Below, piece by piece: positions 26,385-34,785 of a stretch of DNA of 64,000 nt. How positions within the stretch are numbered: position 1 is the stretch's first letter; each line of letters starts with the position of its first letter. A program made the position numbers and the translations under genes. Origin of the DNA: Silvimonas iriomotensis (GTDB lineage: Bacteria; Pseudomonadota; Gammaproteobacteria; Burkholderiales; Chitinibacteraceae); the NCBI RefSeq assembly GCF_014645535.1, contig NZ_BMLX01000008.1:110687-174686 (forward strand), read 5' to 3'. The notes beneath the pieces were generated by a model. That model ran no database searches. It was not told where the DNA came from and saw only the letters and a list, made by a program, of their open reading frames with translations.

Positions 26385-26957
26385 ATGTCGATCGCCGACG
26401 CCCTTCATGCCCTGCGCCCGGACCTGCTGCGCTATGCGCGCTACCAGCTGGGCGATGACACCACGGCCGAGGACGTCGTCCAGGAAACCTTGCTGGCGGC
26501 ACTGGAGAAACCCGACGCTTTCAGCGGGCAATCCACCCTGCGCACCTGGGTTACCGGCATCCTCAAGTTCAAGGTGATCGACGCCCAGCGCCGCCGTTAT
26601 CGTGATCCGCTGCTCATTCACCCGGAGCTGGACGAGGAAAACGACCTCTCCGACTTCGATACCCTGTTCGACAAAACCGGACACTGGGGCAGCGAGGCCC
26701 CGCGCCACTGGGCGCATCCGGACGCCAGTCTGCAGGACAAACAGTTCTGGCTGACTTTTGACGCCTGTCGCAAAGCCATGCCCGCCCGCACAGCCCTGGT
26801 GTTCTGTCTGCGTGAAATAACCGGGCTTGAGATCGAGGTGATCTGTCAGCAACTGGATATCACCGCGACTAATTGTTCTGTACTCTTGTACCGGGCACGC
26901 ATGGCCTTGCGCCTGTGCCTGCAAAAGAACTGGTTTGATGAAGAAGCAGGCGCGTGA
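26385..26957 (+). CDS. ECF-type RNA polymerase sigma factor
   Basis: A 190-residue protein. Region 2 is clear: LRYARYQLGDDTTAEDVVQ ... LLAALEKPDAF followed by LRTWVTGILKFKVIDAQRR (residues about 15-70). Region 4 is in the second half (TALVFCLREITGLEIEVICQQLDITATNCSVLLYRARMAL). This is the arrangement of small ECF sigma factors that are paired with a zinc-binding anti-sigma; the next gene, 26 bases on, encodes such a protein. An ATG 6 bases after thrB suggests it is carried on the thrB transcript. Target genes are unknown. Confidence 0.9.
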   Translation: MSIADALHALRPDLLRYARYQLGDDTTAEDVVQETLLAALEKPDAFSGQSTLRTWVTGILKFKVIDAQRRRYRDPLLIHPELDEENDLSDFDTLFDKTGHWGSEAPRHWAHPDASLQDKQFWLTFDACRKAMPARTALVFCLREITGLEIEVICQQLDITATNCSVLLYRARMALRLCLQKNWFDEEAGA

Positions 26958-26983
26958 ACGCGCCGCTCTGAAAGGATATCCCT

Positions 26984-27175
26984 ATGTTTGGCGCCTGCCG
27001 GCAAGCCAGCCGCTTGCTGTCCAAGTCTCAAGACCTGCCACTGACCTTTGGTGAGCGTCTGAAACTGCGTTACCACCTGGCCTTGTGCGACAAGTGCCGG
27101 GCGTTCTCGCGCCAGCTGGATCAGTTGCGCCACTTTGCCCGCCAGGGCTCGCAACAAGCGCAGTCAGACTCCTGA
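26984..27175 (+). CDS. Small zf-HC2 type anti-sigma protein
   Basis: A 63-residue protein with the zinc-binding pattern H-x3-C-x2-C: LRYHLALCDKCRAF (about residues 29-42), typical of zf-HC2 anti-sigma factors that release their sigma on oxidative or zinc stress. No membrane segment is present, so it would act in the cytoplasm. It follows the ECF sigma gene by 26 bases with AAAGGATA before its ATG. The pairing with the sigma factor is from context; direct binding is inferred. Confidence 0.8.
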   Translation: MFGACRQASRLLSKSQDLPLTFGERLKLRYHLALCDKCRAFSRQLDQLRHFARQGSQQAQSDS

Positions 27176-27215
27176 TGGGCTGACTGGCGTCACCGTTTTA
27201 CCCCGAGGTACCCGC

Positions 27216-28619
27216 ATGTCTGACGCACACCCCTTGCTGGCCGAACTGGCCACGCTGCTTGATCCCGCCGGCATCCTGACTGGCGAGGCCACCGAAGGCT
27301 ACATGATCGACGGCCGCCGCCGTTATCACGGCCGCAATCTGGCGGTGATCCGCCCGCGCAGCACCGAAGAAACTGCCGCCGTGGTCAAAGCCTGTGCCCG
27401 CCACCAGGTCGCCATGGTGCCGCAGGGTGGCAACACCAGCCTGTGCGGTGCGGCCACGCCGGATGAAAGCGGCCACAGCGTGGTGATCAGCATGGAACGC
27501 ATGAACCGCGTGCTGGGCGTGGATGAAGGCAACAACACCATCACGGCCGAGGCCGGTGCGATCATTGCCGATCTGCAAAACGCGGCGCTCAATGCCAGAC
27601 GTTTGTTCCCGGCCGACTGGGGCGCCAAAGGCTCCGCCCGCGTTGGCGGGGCGCTGGGGACCAACGCCGGCGGCCTCAATGTGCTGCGCTACGGCAATAT
27701 GCGGGAACTGACGCTGGGGCTTGAGGTGGTGCTGGCCGATGGCCGCATCTGGAATGGCCTCAGAGGCCTGCGCAAGGACAACACCGGGTACGACCTCAAG
27801 CAGCTGTTCATTGCCTCGGAAGGCACGCTGGGGATCATTACCCGCGCCACTTTCAAGCTGTTTCCGCTGCCCACCGCGCAATCGACCGCGCTGATCCCGG
27901 TGGCCGATCCGCAAGGCGCCGTGGATCTCTTGCGCGGGCTGCAGCATGAGCTGGGCGATCGCGTGACGTCGTTTGAGTTGGTCTCCCGCCGCTGTTGGGA
28001 ACTGCTGGCCCAGTACTGCCCTGATCTGCCCAAGCCGTTTGCCGAGCTCCCGCAATGGACCGTACTGGCCGAGGTCTCGGACGGCGGCAGCGATGACCAC
28101 TTGCTGGATAAATTTGCAGAGGCGCTGGTTGCACTGGGGGCTGCCGACGAGGCACTGATCGCCCAGAGCCGTTCAGACGCCGCCGATTTCTGGGCCCTGC
28201 GCGAAGCCATTCCCGAAGCGCAAAAGCGCAAGGGGGTAAGCATCAAGCAGGATATCGGCGTGCCGACGTCGGCTTTCCCGCTGTTCCTTAAAGAAGCCGA
28301 AGCGGCGCTGCGGGCCGGGTTTGGCGAGGCCGACATCATCGCCTTCGGCCATCTGGGTGATGGCAACCTGCACTACAACGTGTTTTTGTCGGACGTAAGC
28401 CAGGGCGTCTACGCCCATGAGGCGCGCATCAATGACATCGTTTACGAGATTGTGCAGCGCCACAGCGGTACAATTTCGGCCGAACATGGCATCGGCCAGC
28501 TCAAGCGCAATCTGTTGCCGCATTACCGCAGCGATGTGGAAATGGCGTTGATGCACCAGATCAAGGCCGCGCTGGACCCCGCTAACCTGATGAACCCTGG
28601 CAAGCTGTTGGCCGGTTAA
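27216..28619 (+). CDS. FAD-linked oxidase (GlcD/D-lactate or D-2-hydroxyglutarate dehydrogenase-like)
   Basis: A 467-residue flavoprotein of the vanillyl-alcohol-oxidase fold. The FAD-binding PCMH domain shows RPRSTEETAAVVKAC, MVPQGGNTSLCGAA, GTNAGGLNVLRYGN and FIASEGTLGIIT. The cap domain ends with FGHLGDGNLHYNVF and SAEHGIGQLKRN, which hold metal or substrate His residues in the GlcD/D-2-hydroxyacid dehydrogenase group. It probably oxidises a D-2-hydroxy acid and passes electrons to the respiratory chain; the exact substrate cannot be told. GAGG stands 8 bases before the ATG at 27216. Confidence 0.85.
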   Translation: MSDAHPLLAELATLLDPAGILTGEATEGYMIDGRRRYHGRNLAVIRPRSTEETAAVVKACARHQVAMVPQGGNTSLCGAATPDESGHSVVISMERMNRVLGVDEGNNTITAEAGAIIADLQNAALNARRLFPADWGAKGSARVGGALGTNAGGLNVLRYGNMRELTLGLEVVLADGRIWNGLRGLRKDNTGYDLKQLFIASEGTLGIITRATFKLFPLPTAQSTALIPVADPQGAVDLLRGLQHELGDRVTSFELVSRRCWELLAQYCPDLPKPFAELPQWTVLAEVSDGGSDDHLLDKFAEALVALGAADEALIAQSRSDAADFWALREAIPEAQKRKGVSIKQDIGVPTSAFPLFLKEAEAALRAGFGEADIIAFGHLGDGNLHYNVFLSDVSQGVYAHEARINDIVYEIVQRHSGTISAEHGIGQLKRNLLPHYRSDVEMALMHQIKAALDPANLMNPGKLLAG

Positions 28620-28682
28620 GGCGTGAATCCCACCCGGACTCACGCAGCCCACACTGCCCCCATAGACCCTTTGGTGCCCGCA

Positions 28683-29813
28683 ATGCTGACCCTTTCTACC
28701 GCTTTTGACTCCGGCGCAATCGAGGTGATCGACCTCAACGATCATGCCAACATCCGCCTTAACCTGCGTCCGGACAACGCCTCTGAATTCAAGCAATGGT
28801 TTCACTTCCGGCTGGCCGGCACGGCGTTTCGTGAATGCGTGATGCATATCGAAAACGCGGGCCAGTCTGCCTATCCGGGCGGCTGGGACGGCTATAGCGC
28901 GCGCGCATCTTATGATGGCGTGGAATGGTTCTGCGTGGCGACCGAATACGAAAACGGCGTGCTGACCATCCGTCATCAACCGCAACGCGACGTGGTCTAT
29001 TACGCCTATTTCGAGCCGTACTCCTGGGAGCGCCACCTGCAGATGCTGGGCCATGCCCAGTACTCGCCCGATTGCGTGGTCCGCGAACTGGGCCAGACTG
29101 TCGATGGCCGCCCGCTGGACTTGCTGCGTATTGGCACACCGGAAGCCGGCAAGCGCAAAGTGTGGATCATTGCACGCCAGCACCCGGGCGAAACCATGGC
29201 CGAATGGTGCGCGGAAGGCGTGATCGGCAGCCTGCTGGACCCGCAACACCCGGTGGGCCGCGCGCTGCTGCAAAAGGCCGTGTTCTACATCGTGCCCAAT
29301 ATGAACCCGGATGGCGCCGTGCGCGGCAACCTGCGCACCAACGCCGCCGGCACCAACCTGAACCGCGCCTGGCAAACCCCCAGCATGGCCACCAGCCCCG
29401 AGGTGTTCCTGGTGCGCCAGGCCATGGAAGAAACCGGTGTCGATGCGTTCTTTGATCTGCATGGCGACGAGAGCATTCCGCACAACTTTGTGGCCGGTTG
29501 CGATGACAATCCGTCGTTCTCCGACCACCAGCGCACGCTGGAAGACGCCTTCAAACAACTGTGGGTAGCGGTCTCGCCTGATTTTCAGACCGAGTACGGC
29601 TACGGCCCCAGCCAGTTCGGCCCGGAAACCCTGACGCTGGCCACCAACTGGGTGGGCGATCGTTTTGGTTGCCTGGCGTTCACGCTGGAAATGCCATTCA
29701 AGGACACCGCCAACCATCCGGAGCCGGATGTGGGCTGGAATGGCGAGCGCTCGCTGCAACTGGGCGCGTCCATGCTGACCGCGCTCAACGGCGTCATTGA
29801 CCGCCTGCGTTGA
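28683..29813 (+). CDS. M14-family metallocarboxypeptidase (cytosolic CCP-like)
   Basis: A 376-residue protein. An N-terminal beta-sandwich domain (about residues 1-115) precedes the M14 peptidase domain with WIIARQHPGETMAEW (zinc-binding His-x-x-Glu), NMNPDGAVRGNLRTNAAGTNLNRAW (substrate binding) and DLHGDE (zinc His). This domain pair is that of the cytosolic carboxypeptidase subfamily, which in eukaryotes trims glutamate side chains; the bacterial role is unknown. ATG 28683 is chosen because the N-terminal domain begins there; a GTG at 28623 is possible. Ends before a terminator at 29836. Confidence 0.9.
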   Translation: MLTLSTAFDSGAIEVIDLNDHANIRLNLRPDNASEFKQWFHFRLAGTAFRECVMHIENAGQSAYPGGWDGYSARASYDGVEWFCVATEYENGVLTIRHQPQRDVVYYAYFEPYSWERHLQMLGHAQYSPDCVVRELGQTVDGRPLDLLRIGTPEAGKRKVWIIARQHPGETMAEWCAEGVIGSLLDPQHPVGRALLQKAVFYIVPNMNPDGAVRGNLRTNAAGTNLNRAWQTPSMATSPEVFLVRQAMEETGVDAFFDLHGDESIPHNFVAGCDDNPSFSDHQRTLEDAFKQLWVAVSPDFQTEYGYGPSQFGPETLTLATNWVGDRFGCLAFTLEMPFKDTANHPEPDVGWNGERSLQLGASMLTALNGVIDRLR

Positions 29814-29835
29814 TCCGCCAACCCTCCGCTCCCGC

Positions 29836-29863
29836 AACCCGGCCCTGTGCCGGGTTGTTTTTT
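29836..29863 (+). terminator. Rho-independent terminator after M14 gene
   Basis: AACCCGGC pairs with GCCGGGTT around CCTGT, followed by G and six T. Confidence 0.88.
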
Positions 29864-29957
29864 GCCTGGCGTGTCTTTTAACCGCCCGACGCGCCAGCAC
29901 CGGCCGTACACGGCAGAACGCCGTGCCTACACTGATGGCTCCGCATCCGGAGGCCTC

Positions 29958-30860
29958 ATGACCCTGCCCGAATCCCTGTTGCCGCTAGCATTGCAATTTC
30001 TGGGCGGCCCACCTGCCAGCGCAGAGAAAATCGACGGTTTCTATGCCGAAGTCTGGCTACTCACCGGCCACAATCACCAGCGCGTGGTGTTGAAATGCTT
30101 CCGCCAGCCAGATAATGCTTCACGTGAAACATTGGCGCTGGATACCCTGCGCGCAGCGGGCGGCGCAGTGTTGCCACAGGTGCTTGGGCAAGGCCTGGAT
30201 GCGGCGGGACGCGAGGTGCTGATTCTGGAACGGGTCGAAGGCGTGGATGCCTGCGCGGCCATTCAGTCGCCCACCGCCATCACCCGGTTTGCCGATCAGG
30301 TCACGGACATCCTGCTGCACTGGCACGGTATCAGTTCACCCCATGGCTTTCAGGATATCGACGGCACATGGCGGGCAGACTTTGCCGCAAGCTGGCAACA
30401 GTTTGCAGCAGACAGGCTGGCCTGGCTGTTCAGTGCGGCGGGTGAAGCCCGCACCAGCCTCAGCATGCGCCAGGGCTTTGAGCGCGTGTGGCGCGCCGCA
30501 GATGCGCTGGTCGCGCCGCTGGCTGGCAGCGCGTCATCGTTGATTCACGATGACTGCCACGCCAGCAACTTTCTGGCCGACCCGGTCACGCAGACGCTCA
30601 CCGCCGTGATCGACCCCAACCACGCGCGTTTTGCGCATCGCGAGTTTGATCTCTTTCACCTGAACGATGCCCGGCCCGACTTCCGCCTGCTGGAAACCTA
30701 TCTGGAAAAACACCCGGCCGCGCCCGGCTTTGCCGCGCGGCGCTGGCTGTTCTGCCTGTTTGATGACCTCAAACATGTCCAGTTTACGGGCTGGTTTGAT
30801 GAGGACTGGTTCAAGCGCAAGTTCGCGCGCTTTGATGCGGCGCTGGCCAGCGCGGCCTGA
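29958..30860 (+). CDS. APH-fold phosphotransferase of unknown substrate
   Basis: A 300-residue kinase-fold protein related to aminoglycoside/fructosamine/homoserine kinases. Recognisable parts are VVLKCF (nucleotide-binding Lys), LILERVEG (hinge), LIHDDCHASNFLADP (catalytic loop with Asp and Asn) and AVIDPNHARFAHREFDL (metal-binding Asp). The substrate is probably a small metabolite, which cannot be named from sequence. CGGAGG lies 6 bases before the ATG. The gene is flanked by terminators on both sides, so it is a single-gene unit. Confidence 0.78.
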   Translation: MTLPESLLPLALQFLGGPPASAEKIDGFYAEVWLLTGHNHQRVVLKCFRQPDNASRETLALDTLRAAGGAVLPQVLGQGLDAAGREVLILERVEGVDACAAIQSPTAITRFADQVTDILLHWHGISSPHGFQDIDGTWRADFAASWQQFAADRLAWLFSAAGEARTSLSMRQGFERVWRAADALVAPLAGSASSLIHDDCHASNFLADPVTQTLTAVIDPNHARFAHREFDLFHLNDARPDFRLLETYLEKHPAAPGFAARRWLFCLFDDLKHVQFTGWFDEDWFKRKFARFDAALASAA

Positions 30861-30872
30861 CCGCCAGGCAAC

Positions 30873-30901
30873 AAAAAAGGCACGCTGTGCGTGCCTTTTT
30901 T
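30873..30901. terminator. Bidirectional terminator between kinase gene and rpoH
   Basis: GGCACG and CGTGCC around CTGTG, with six A before and six T after; lies between converging genes. Confidence 0.93.
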
Positions 30902-30919
30902 CAGCCAGAACCGTTGGCA

Positions 30920-31774
30920 TCAAGCTAGTGCCGGTTCCAGTGCGTCCTTCATCTTCTGCAGGGCCTTGGCCTCGATCTGGCGGATACGCTCAGCCGATAC
31001 GCTGAACTCAGCTGCCAGTTCATGCAGCGTGGTGCTGCCTTCATCGCCCAGCCAGCGCGCTTCAATGATGCGGCGGCTGCGCGGGTCCAGCGTACCCAGC
31101 GCTTCTTGCAGGCCTTCAGACTGCAGACGGTCATACGCCTGACGTTCCATCTGGCGCACCGGCTCGTTATCGCTGTCGGCCAGCCAGTCGATCGGCGCGT
31201 AGCCGTCGTCATCGCCTTCTTCTGCCATCAGCGCAACGTCCTGACCGGTCATGCGGGTCTCCATTTCGAAGACCTCTTCCGGCTTGACGCCCAGATCATG
31301 CGCAATGACTTCGGCTTGCGCCTGGGTCAGTGCGGAGAAACCGGTTTTCTTGGAACGCAGATTGAAGAACAGCTTGCGCTGGGCCTTGGTGGTGGCAATA
31401 CGCACCAGACGCCAGTTGCGCAGGATGTACTCGTGAATCTCGGCCTTGATCCAGTGTACGGCAAACGAAAACAGGCGCACACCGCGGGTCGGTTCGAACC
31501 GCTTCACGGCCTTCATGAGGCCGATATTGCCTTCCTGAATCAGGTCTGCTTGCGGCAAACCGTAACCGGCATAACCACGCGCAATGGACACCACAACGCG
31601 CAGATGGGACATCACCAGCTGGCCAGCGGCTTCCAAGTCGTTGTCATGGCGGTAGCGATTTGCCAGATCGATCTCTTGCTCGTGCGTGAGCATGGGCATG
31701 GCATTGACTCGCTGGATATAGCTCTCAATGCTGTCGCCACCCGTGATCACCGGCAATGCAACGCTGTCTACCAT
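30920..31774 (-). CDS. rpoH: Heat-shock sigma factor RpoH (sigma-32)
   Basis: A 284-residue sigma-70 family protein. It has regions 2 and 4 and the diagnostic RpoH box QRKLFFNLR (about residue 130), which separates it from RpoD and RpoS. The N-terminal YIQRVNAMPMLTHEQEIDLA and LIQEGNIGLMKAVKRFEP are standard. RpoH directs transcription of chaperone and protease genes. AGGAG stands before the ATG at 31774. Upstream lie a short hairpin and, at 31825-31851, a perfect CIRCE operator, so HrcA probably represses this gene. Confidence 0.96.
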   Translation of the reverse strand: MVDSVALPVITGGDSIESYIQRVNAMPMLTHEQEIDLANRYRHDNDLEAAGQLVMSHLRVVVSIARGYAGYGLPQADLIQEGNIGLMKAVKRFEPTRGVRLFSFAVHWIKAEIHEYILRNWRLVRIATTKAQRKLFFNLRSKKTGFSALTQAQAEVIAHDLGVKPEEVFEMETRMTGQDVALMAEEGDDDGYAPIDWLADSDNEPVRQMERQAYDRLQSEGLQEALGTLDPRSRRIIEARWLGDEGSTTLHELAAEFSVSAERIRQIEAKALQKMKDALEPALA

Positions 31775-31796
31775 GAATGTTCTCCTGTGTTGCTCT

Positions 31797-31818
31797 GCGT
31801 CGTTTCAAACGACGACGC
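31797..31818 (-). promoter_or_regulatory. Hairpin in rpoH 5' untranslated region
   Basis: On the mRNA strand GCGTCGT is followed by an 8-base loop and ACGACGC, a 7-bp stem about 22 bases before the start codon. It ends before the AGGAG site rather than covering it. A stability or thermosensor role is possible but not shown. Confidence 0.4.
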
Positions 31819-31824
31819 TAGATA

Positions 31825-31851
31825 TTAGCACTCCATACCTCAGAGTGCTAA
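31825..31851 (-). promoter_or_regulatory. CIRCE operator (HrcA binding site) upstream of rpoH
   Basis: TTAGCACTC, nine spacer bases, then GAGTGCTAA: a perfect match to the CIRCE consensus on both arms. CIRCE is bound by the repressor HrcA, usually at groE or dnaK. It lies 51 bases before the rpoH start codon, where it would block or follow the promoter. CIRCE control of rpoH has been predicted in betaproteobacteria. No hrcA gene is in the window. Confidence 0.95.
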
Positions 31852-31927
31852 CCGAACAAAAAGTTCTTATGAATTCAAGCACAGACGCGATGTTGTTGCA
31901 CGGCAATATTTTCAATGCTTCCGATAG

Positions 31928-31947
31928 AATAGACCAATCGGTCTATT
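31928..31947. promoter_or_regulatory. Perfect palindrome of TetR/NemR operator type
   Basis: AATAGACC, four bases, GGTCTATT. The core TAGACC-N4-GGTCTA is the NemR-type operator of TetR-family repressors. It is flanked by two copies of TTCCGATAGA (31919 and 31947). It lies between ftsX and rpoH, both on the minus strand, so it would be upstream of rpoH. No TetR-family gene is in the window. Confidence 0.6.
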
Positions 31948-31980
31948 TCCGATAGACGGTACAAAATACCGGCGGAAAAC

Positions 31981-32886
31981 CTAGCGGAACTGGCGCAAAT
32001 GACGCCCGACCGCCAGCGATGCCCCCAGAAGGCACAGCAGCGTGGTCACCGCCAGGGTCACCAGCACCACGCGCCAGTCGGCCAGCGCCAGACTGAATTG
32101 TTGCCCATAGCTGTGGGCCAGCGCCTCTACCGCCGGATTGAGCCAGGTGCGCGCCATCCAGACGATCCCGCAGGCCAGCAGGCCACCCAATACGCCCTGC
32201 ACCGCCGCAAAATACACAAAGGGGCGACGGATAAAGGCATCGGTGGCGCCAATCAGCTTGGCCACTTCGATCTCATCCTTGCGGGTCAGGATCTGCAGGC
32301 GGATGGCATTGCCCGTCACCAGCACCAGCGCGACAGCCAGCAGCACCAGCACGATTTCCAGCAATGCCTTGCCCACGATGATCAGCTGCTGCAGGCGCCT
32401 TGCCCATGCTGAATCCAGTTGTACCTGTTCTACCCCGCTGGACGCTATCAGCTCTTTTTGCAAGGCTTCGAGAGAATCCGCCGACGCATCGGTACTGGCG
32501 GTCAGGATGAAAGTATCAGGCAGCGGGTTATCGGTCAGGCCGGCCAGCAGATCACCGCCGCCCACGCTGGACTGCATTTGCTTGAGCGCATCGTCCTTGC
32601 TCACGAACTGCACCCTGGTCAGGCGCTTGTCGCCCGCCAGATGCTGCTTGAGCTGGTTGATGGCATCGGCACCGGCGCTGGTACGCAGGTATACCGACAA
32701 CTGTGGCTCAACCGGCAATTGGCCGATCACGCCCTGCGCGCTGGCGATCAGCAGGTAAAAGCCCAGCGGGAACGCTGCGGTAATGGCAATGACCAGCAAG
32801 TTGAGCAGGCTGGACAATGGCGCGCGCAGCATGCTGCCAAGCGTACGGGTAAAGGCAATCCAGTTCAGACGGATCCAGTGTTTCAT
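31981..32886 (-). CDS. ftsX: Cell division permease-like protein FtsX
   Basis: A 301-residue inner-membrane protein with four predicted membrane segments: one after the N-terminus (LLNLLVIAITAAFPLGFYLL), an extracellular domain of about 120 residues, then three helices toward the C-terminus. With FtsE it forms an ABC-type complex at the divisome that activates cell wall hydrolases through the extracellular loop. It starts 8 bases after ftsE stop, in the order ftsY-ftsE-ftsX seen in many bacteria. Confidence 0.94.
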   Translation of the reverse strand: MKHWIRLNWIAFTRTLGSMLRAPLSSLLNLLVIAITAAFPLGFYLLIASAQGVIGQLPVEPQLSVYLRTSAGADAINQLKQHLAGDKRLTRVQFVSKDDALKQMQSSVGGGDLLAGLTDNPLPDTFILTASTDASADSLEALQKELIASSGVEQVQLDSAWARRLQQLIIVGKALLEIVLVLLAVALVLVTGNAIRLQILTRKDEIEVAKLIGATDAFIRRPFVYFAAVQGVLGGLLACGIVWMARTWLNPAVEALAHSYGQQFSLALADWRVVLVTLAVTTLLCLLGASLAVGRHLRQFR

Positions 32887-32894
32887 GGCTTACC

Positions 32895-33548
32895 TTATGC
32901 CGAGAACTGGCCGTTTTTCAGGCGCAGGATACGACGGCCATAGTCGGCCATCAGGGTTTCGTCGTGAGCGGAAATAACCAGCGTGACGCCAACCTGGTGG
33001 AACGACTTGAACAATTCCAGGATGTCGTTGGCGTAGTCGCGGTCCAGGTTGGCAGTGGGTTCATCGGCCAGCAGGATGGATGGCCGGTGCACCACGGCGC
33101 GGGCAATACAGAGGCGTTGCTGCTCGCCGCCCGAAAGGCTGACCGGATTGAGCGTTTCCTTGCCGGCAAGGCCCACTTTGTCCAGCGCGGCCTGCACCCG
33201 GCGGCGCGCTTCGCGGTGATCAAACCCGATGATGTCCAGCGGCAGGCGCACGTTGTCGTACACGCTGCGGTCGTAGAGGATTTTGTGGTCCTGGAAGATC
33301 AGACCGATATGCCGGCGCGTATACGGCATGGAGGCGCGGCGCATGCGCGCCAGGTTCTGGCCATTGACCAGCACCGCGCCCGCAGTGGGGCGCTCGATGC
33401 CGGCAATGAGTTTGAGCAGCGTGGATTTGCCCGCCCCGGAGTGCCCGGCCAGAAAGACCAGTTCCCCGTCTTCGATATCAAAACTGAGTTGTTTGACGGC
33501 ATCAAAGCCGCCTGGATAACGCTTGGTGACTTGCTGGAACTGGATCAT
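32895..33548 (-). CDS. ftsE: Cell division ATP-binding protein FtsE
   Basis: A 217-residue ABC ATPase with Walker A GHSGAGKSTLLK (residues about 34-45), Q-loop in LIFQDHKIL, signature LSGGEQQRLCIARAVV and Walker B ILLADEPTANLD. It drives FtsX at the septum. Length and placement next to ftsX are typical. It begins 84 bases after ftsY. Confidence 0.96.
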   Translation of the reverse strand: MIQFQQVTKRYPGGFDAVKQLSFDIEDGELVFLAGHSGAGKSTLLKLIAGIERPTAGAVLVNGQNLARMRRASMPYTRRHIGLIFQDHKILYDRSVYDNVRLPLDIIGFDHREARRRVQAALDKVGLAGKETLNPVSLSGGEQQRLCIARAVVHRPSILLADEPTANLDRDYANDILELFKSFHQVGVTLVISAHDETLMADYGRRILRLKNGQFSA

Positions 33549-33632
33549 TCGTTGTCCGTTGTCAGGGTAACCATGCTTGATAGGTTGAAAAAGTACGCAT
33601 ATATGACCAGACGACCGGCCGGCGCCCTCGCC

Positions 33633-34718
33633 TTAGTCAAACAAAGCGTCAATATAGTCTTTTGCCACAAACGGGCGCAGATCGTCGATGGTTTCACCCA
33701 CACCGATAAAGCGCACCGGCACCGCGCGCTGCTTGGCGATCGCCGCAATCACGCCGCCCTTGGCCGTGCCATCAAGCTTGGTCAGCACCAGACCAGTCAG
33801 ACCCAGCGCGTCATCAAACGCCTTGACCTGGCTGACCGCGTTCTGGCCGGTATTGGCGTCGATCACCAGCATGACTTCATGCGGGCCTGTTGGATCGGCC
33901 TTTTGTACCACGCGTTTGACCTTGCGGATTTCTTCCATCAGATGCAACTGCGTCGGCAACCGGCCAGCGGTATCGACAATGATCACATCACAGCCGCGCG
34001 CTTTGGCCGCGTTGACCGCATCAAAGGCCACGGCGGCAGCATCGCCCGATTCCTGCGCAATCACCTGCACGCCGTTGCGCTGGCCCCAGACCACCAGTTG
34101 CTCACGCGCGGCAGCGCGGAATGTATCGCCCGCAGCCAGCAGCACATTGTGACCCTGGCCCTGGAAATACTTGGCCAGCTTGCCAATGCTGGTGGTCTTG
34201 CCCGCGCCATTAACGCCTGCCACCATCAGGATGAAGGGCTTTTGCGGGGTAATGACCAGCGGCTGCTCCAGCGGCTGGATCAGTTCCAGCAGCGCTTCTT
34301 TCAGCGCCAGCTTGAGTTCGGATGCATCTTTAAGGCCGCGCAATGACACGCGATCGCGCACGTTCTTGAGCAGCGTGCTGGTCGCTTCCACGCCCATATC
34401 GGCGGTCAGCAGCACGGTTTCCAGTTCTTCGTACAACGCTTCGTCGATCTGGCCACCGCCAAACAGGCCCGCCAGGTTCTTGCCCAGCGAGTCACGCGTT
34501 TTGGCCAGACCGGCCTTCAACCGATCAGTCCAGGACAGCTTGGGTTTTTCCTGCGGCTGGGCTACCTCTTGCAAAGGCACGGGCGCCGGGGCCGGTTCTG
34601 CGGCCACGGGCGCGGCTGGCGGCGCGGGCTCGACCGGCGCCGAAGTGTCTTCGGTGACCGGCGCGGTTTCGGGCGCTGCGGTTTCAGTTTTGGGTTTCTT
34701 GCGGAAAAAATCGAACAT
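33633..34718 (-). CDS. ftsY: Signal recognition particle receptor FtsY
   Basis: A 361-residue SRP GTPase. The N-terminal A domain (to about residue 60) is rich in Pro, Ala, Glu and Val and helps membrane association. The NG domain follows with VNGAGKTTSIGKLA (G1), DTFRAAAREQL (G2), DTAGRL (G3), TKLDGTAKGG (G4) and the C-terminal FIGVGE-DDLRPF closing motif. It docks ribosome-SRP complexes at the inner membrane for protein insertion. Divergent from rsmD with 67 bases between, a conserved arrangement. Confidence 0.97.
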   Translation of the reverse strand: MFDFFRKKPKTETAAPETAPVTEDTSAPVEPAPPAAPVAAEPAPAPVPLQEVAQPQEKPKLSWTDRLKAGLAKTRDSLGKNLAGLFGGGQIDEALYEELETVLLTADMGVEATSTLLKNVRDRVSLRGLKDASELKLALKEALLELIQPLEQPLVITPQKPFILMVAGVNGAGKTTSIGKLAKYFQGQGHNVLLAAGDTFRAAAREQLVVWGQRNGVQVIAQESGDAAAVAFDAVNAAKARGCDVIIVDTAGRLPTQLHLMEEIRKVKRVVQKADPTGPHEVMLVIDANTGQNAVSQVKAFDDALGLTGLVLTKLDGTAKGGVIAAIAKQRAVPVRFIGVGETIDDLRPFVAKDYIDALFD

Positions 34719-34785
34719 AGGGTTTGCGTCACGTCGCCAATGGCGGAAAATATCTGATTTGGCGCGATTTTAGCGCGGGTGAGGC

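Noticed and set aside
31861..31955. Small plus-strand open frame covering the TetR-type palindrome
   Set aside because: It spans the rpoH control region antisense, has no ribosome site, and its codons are fixed by the operators.
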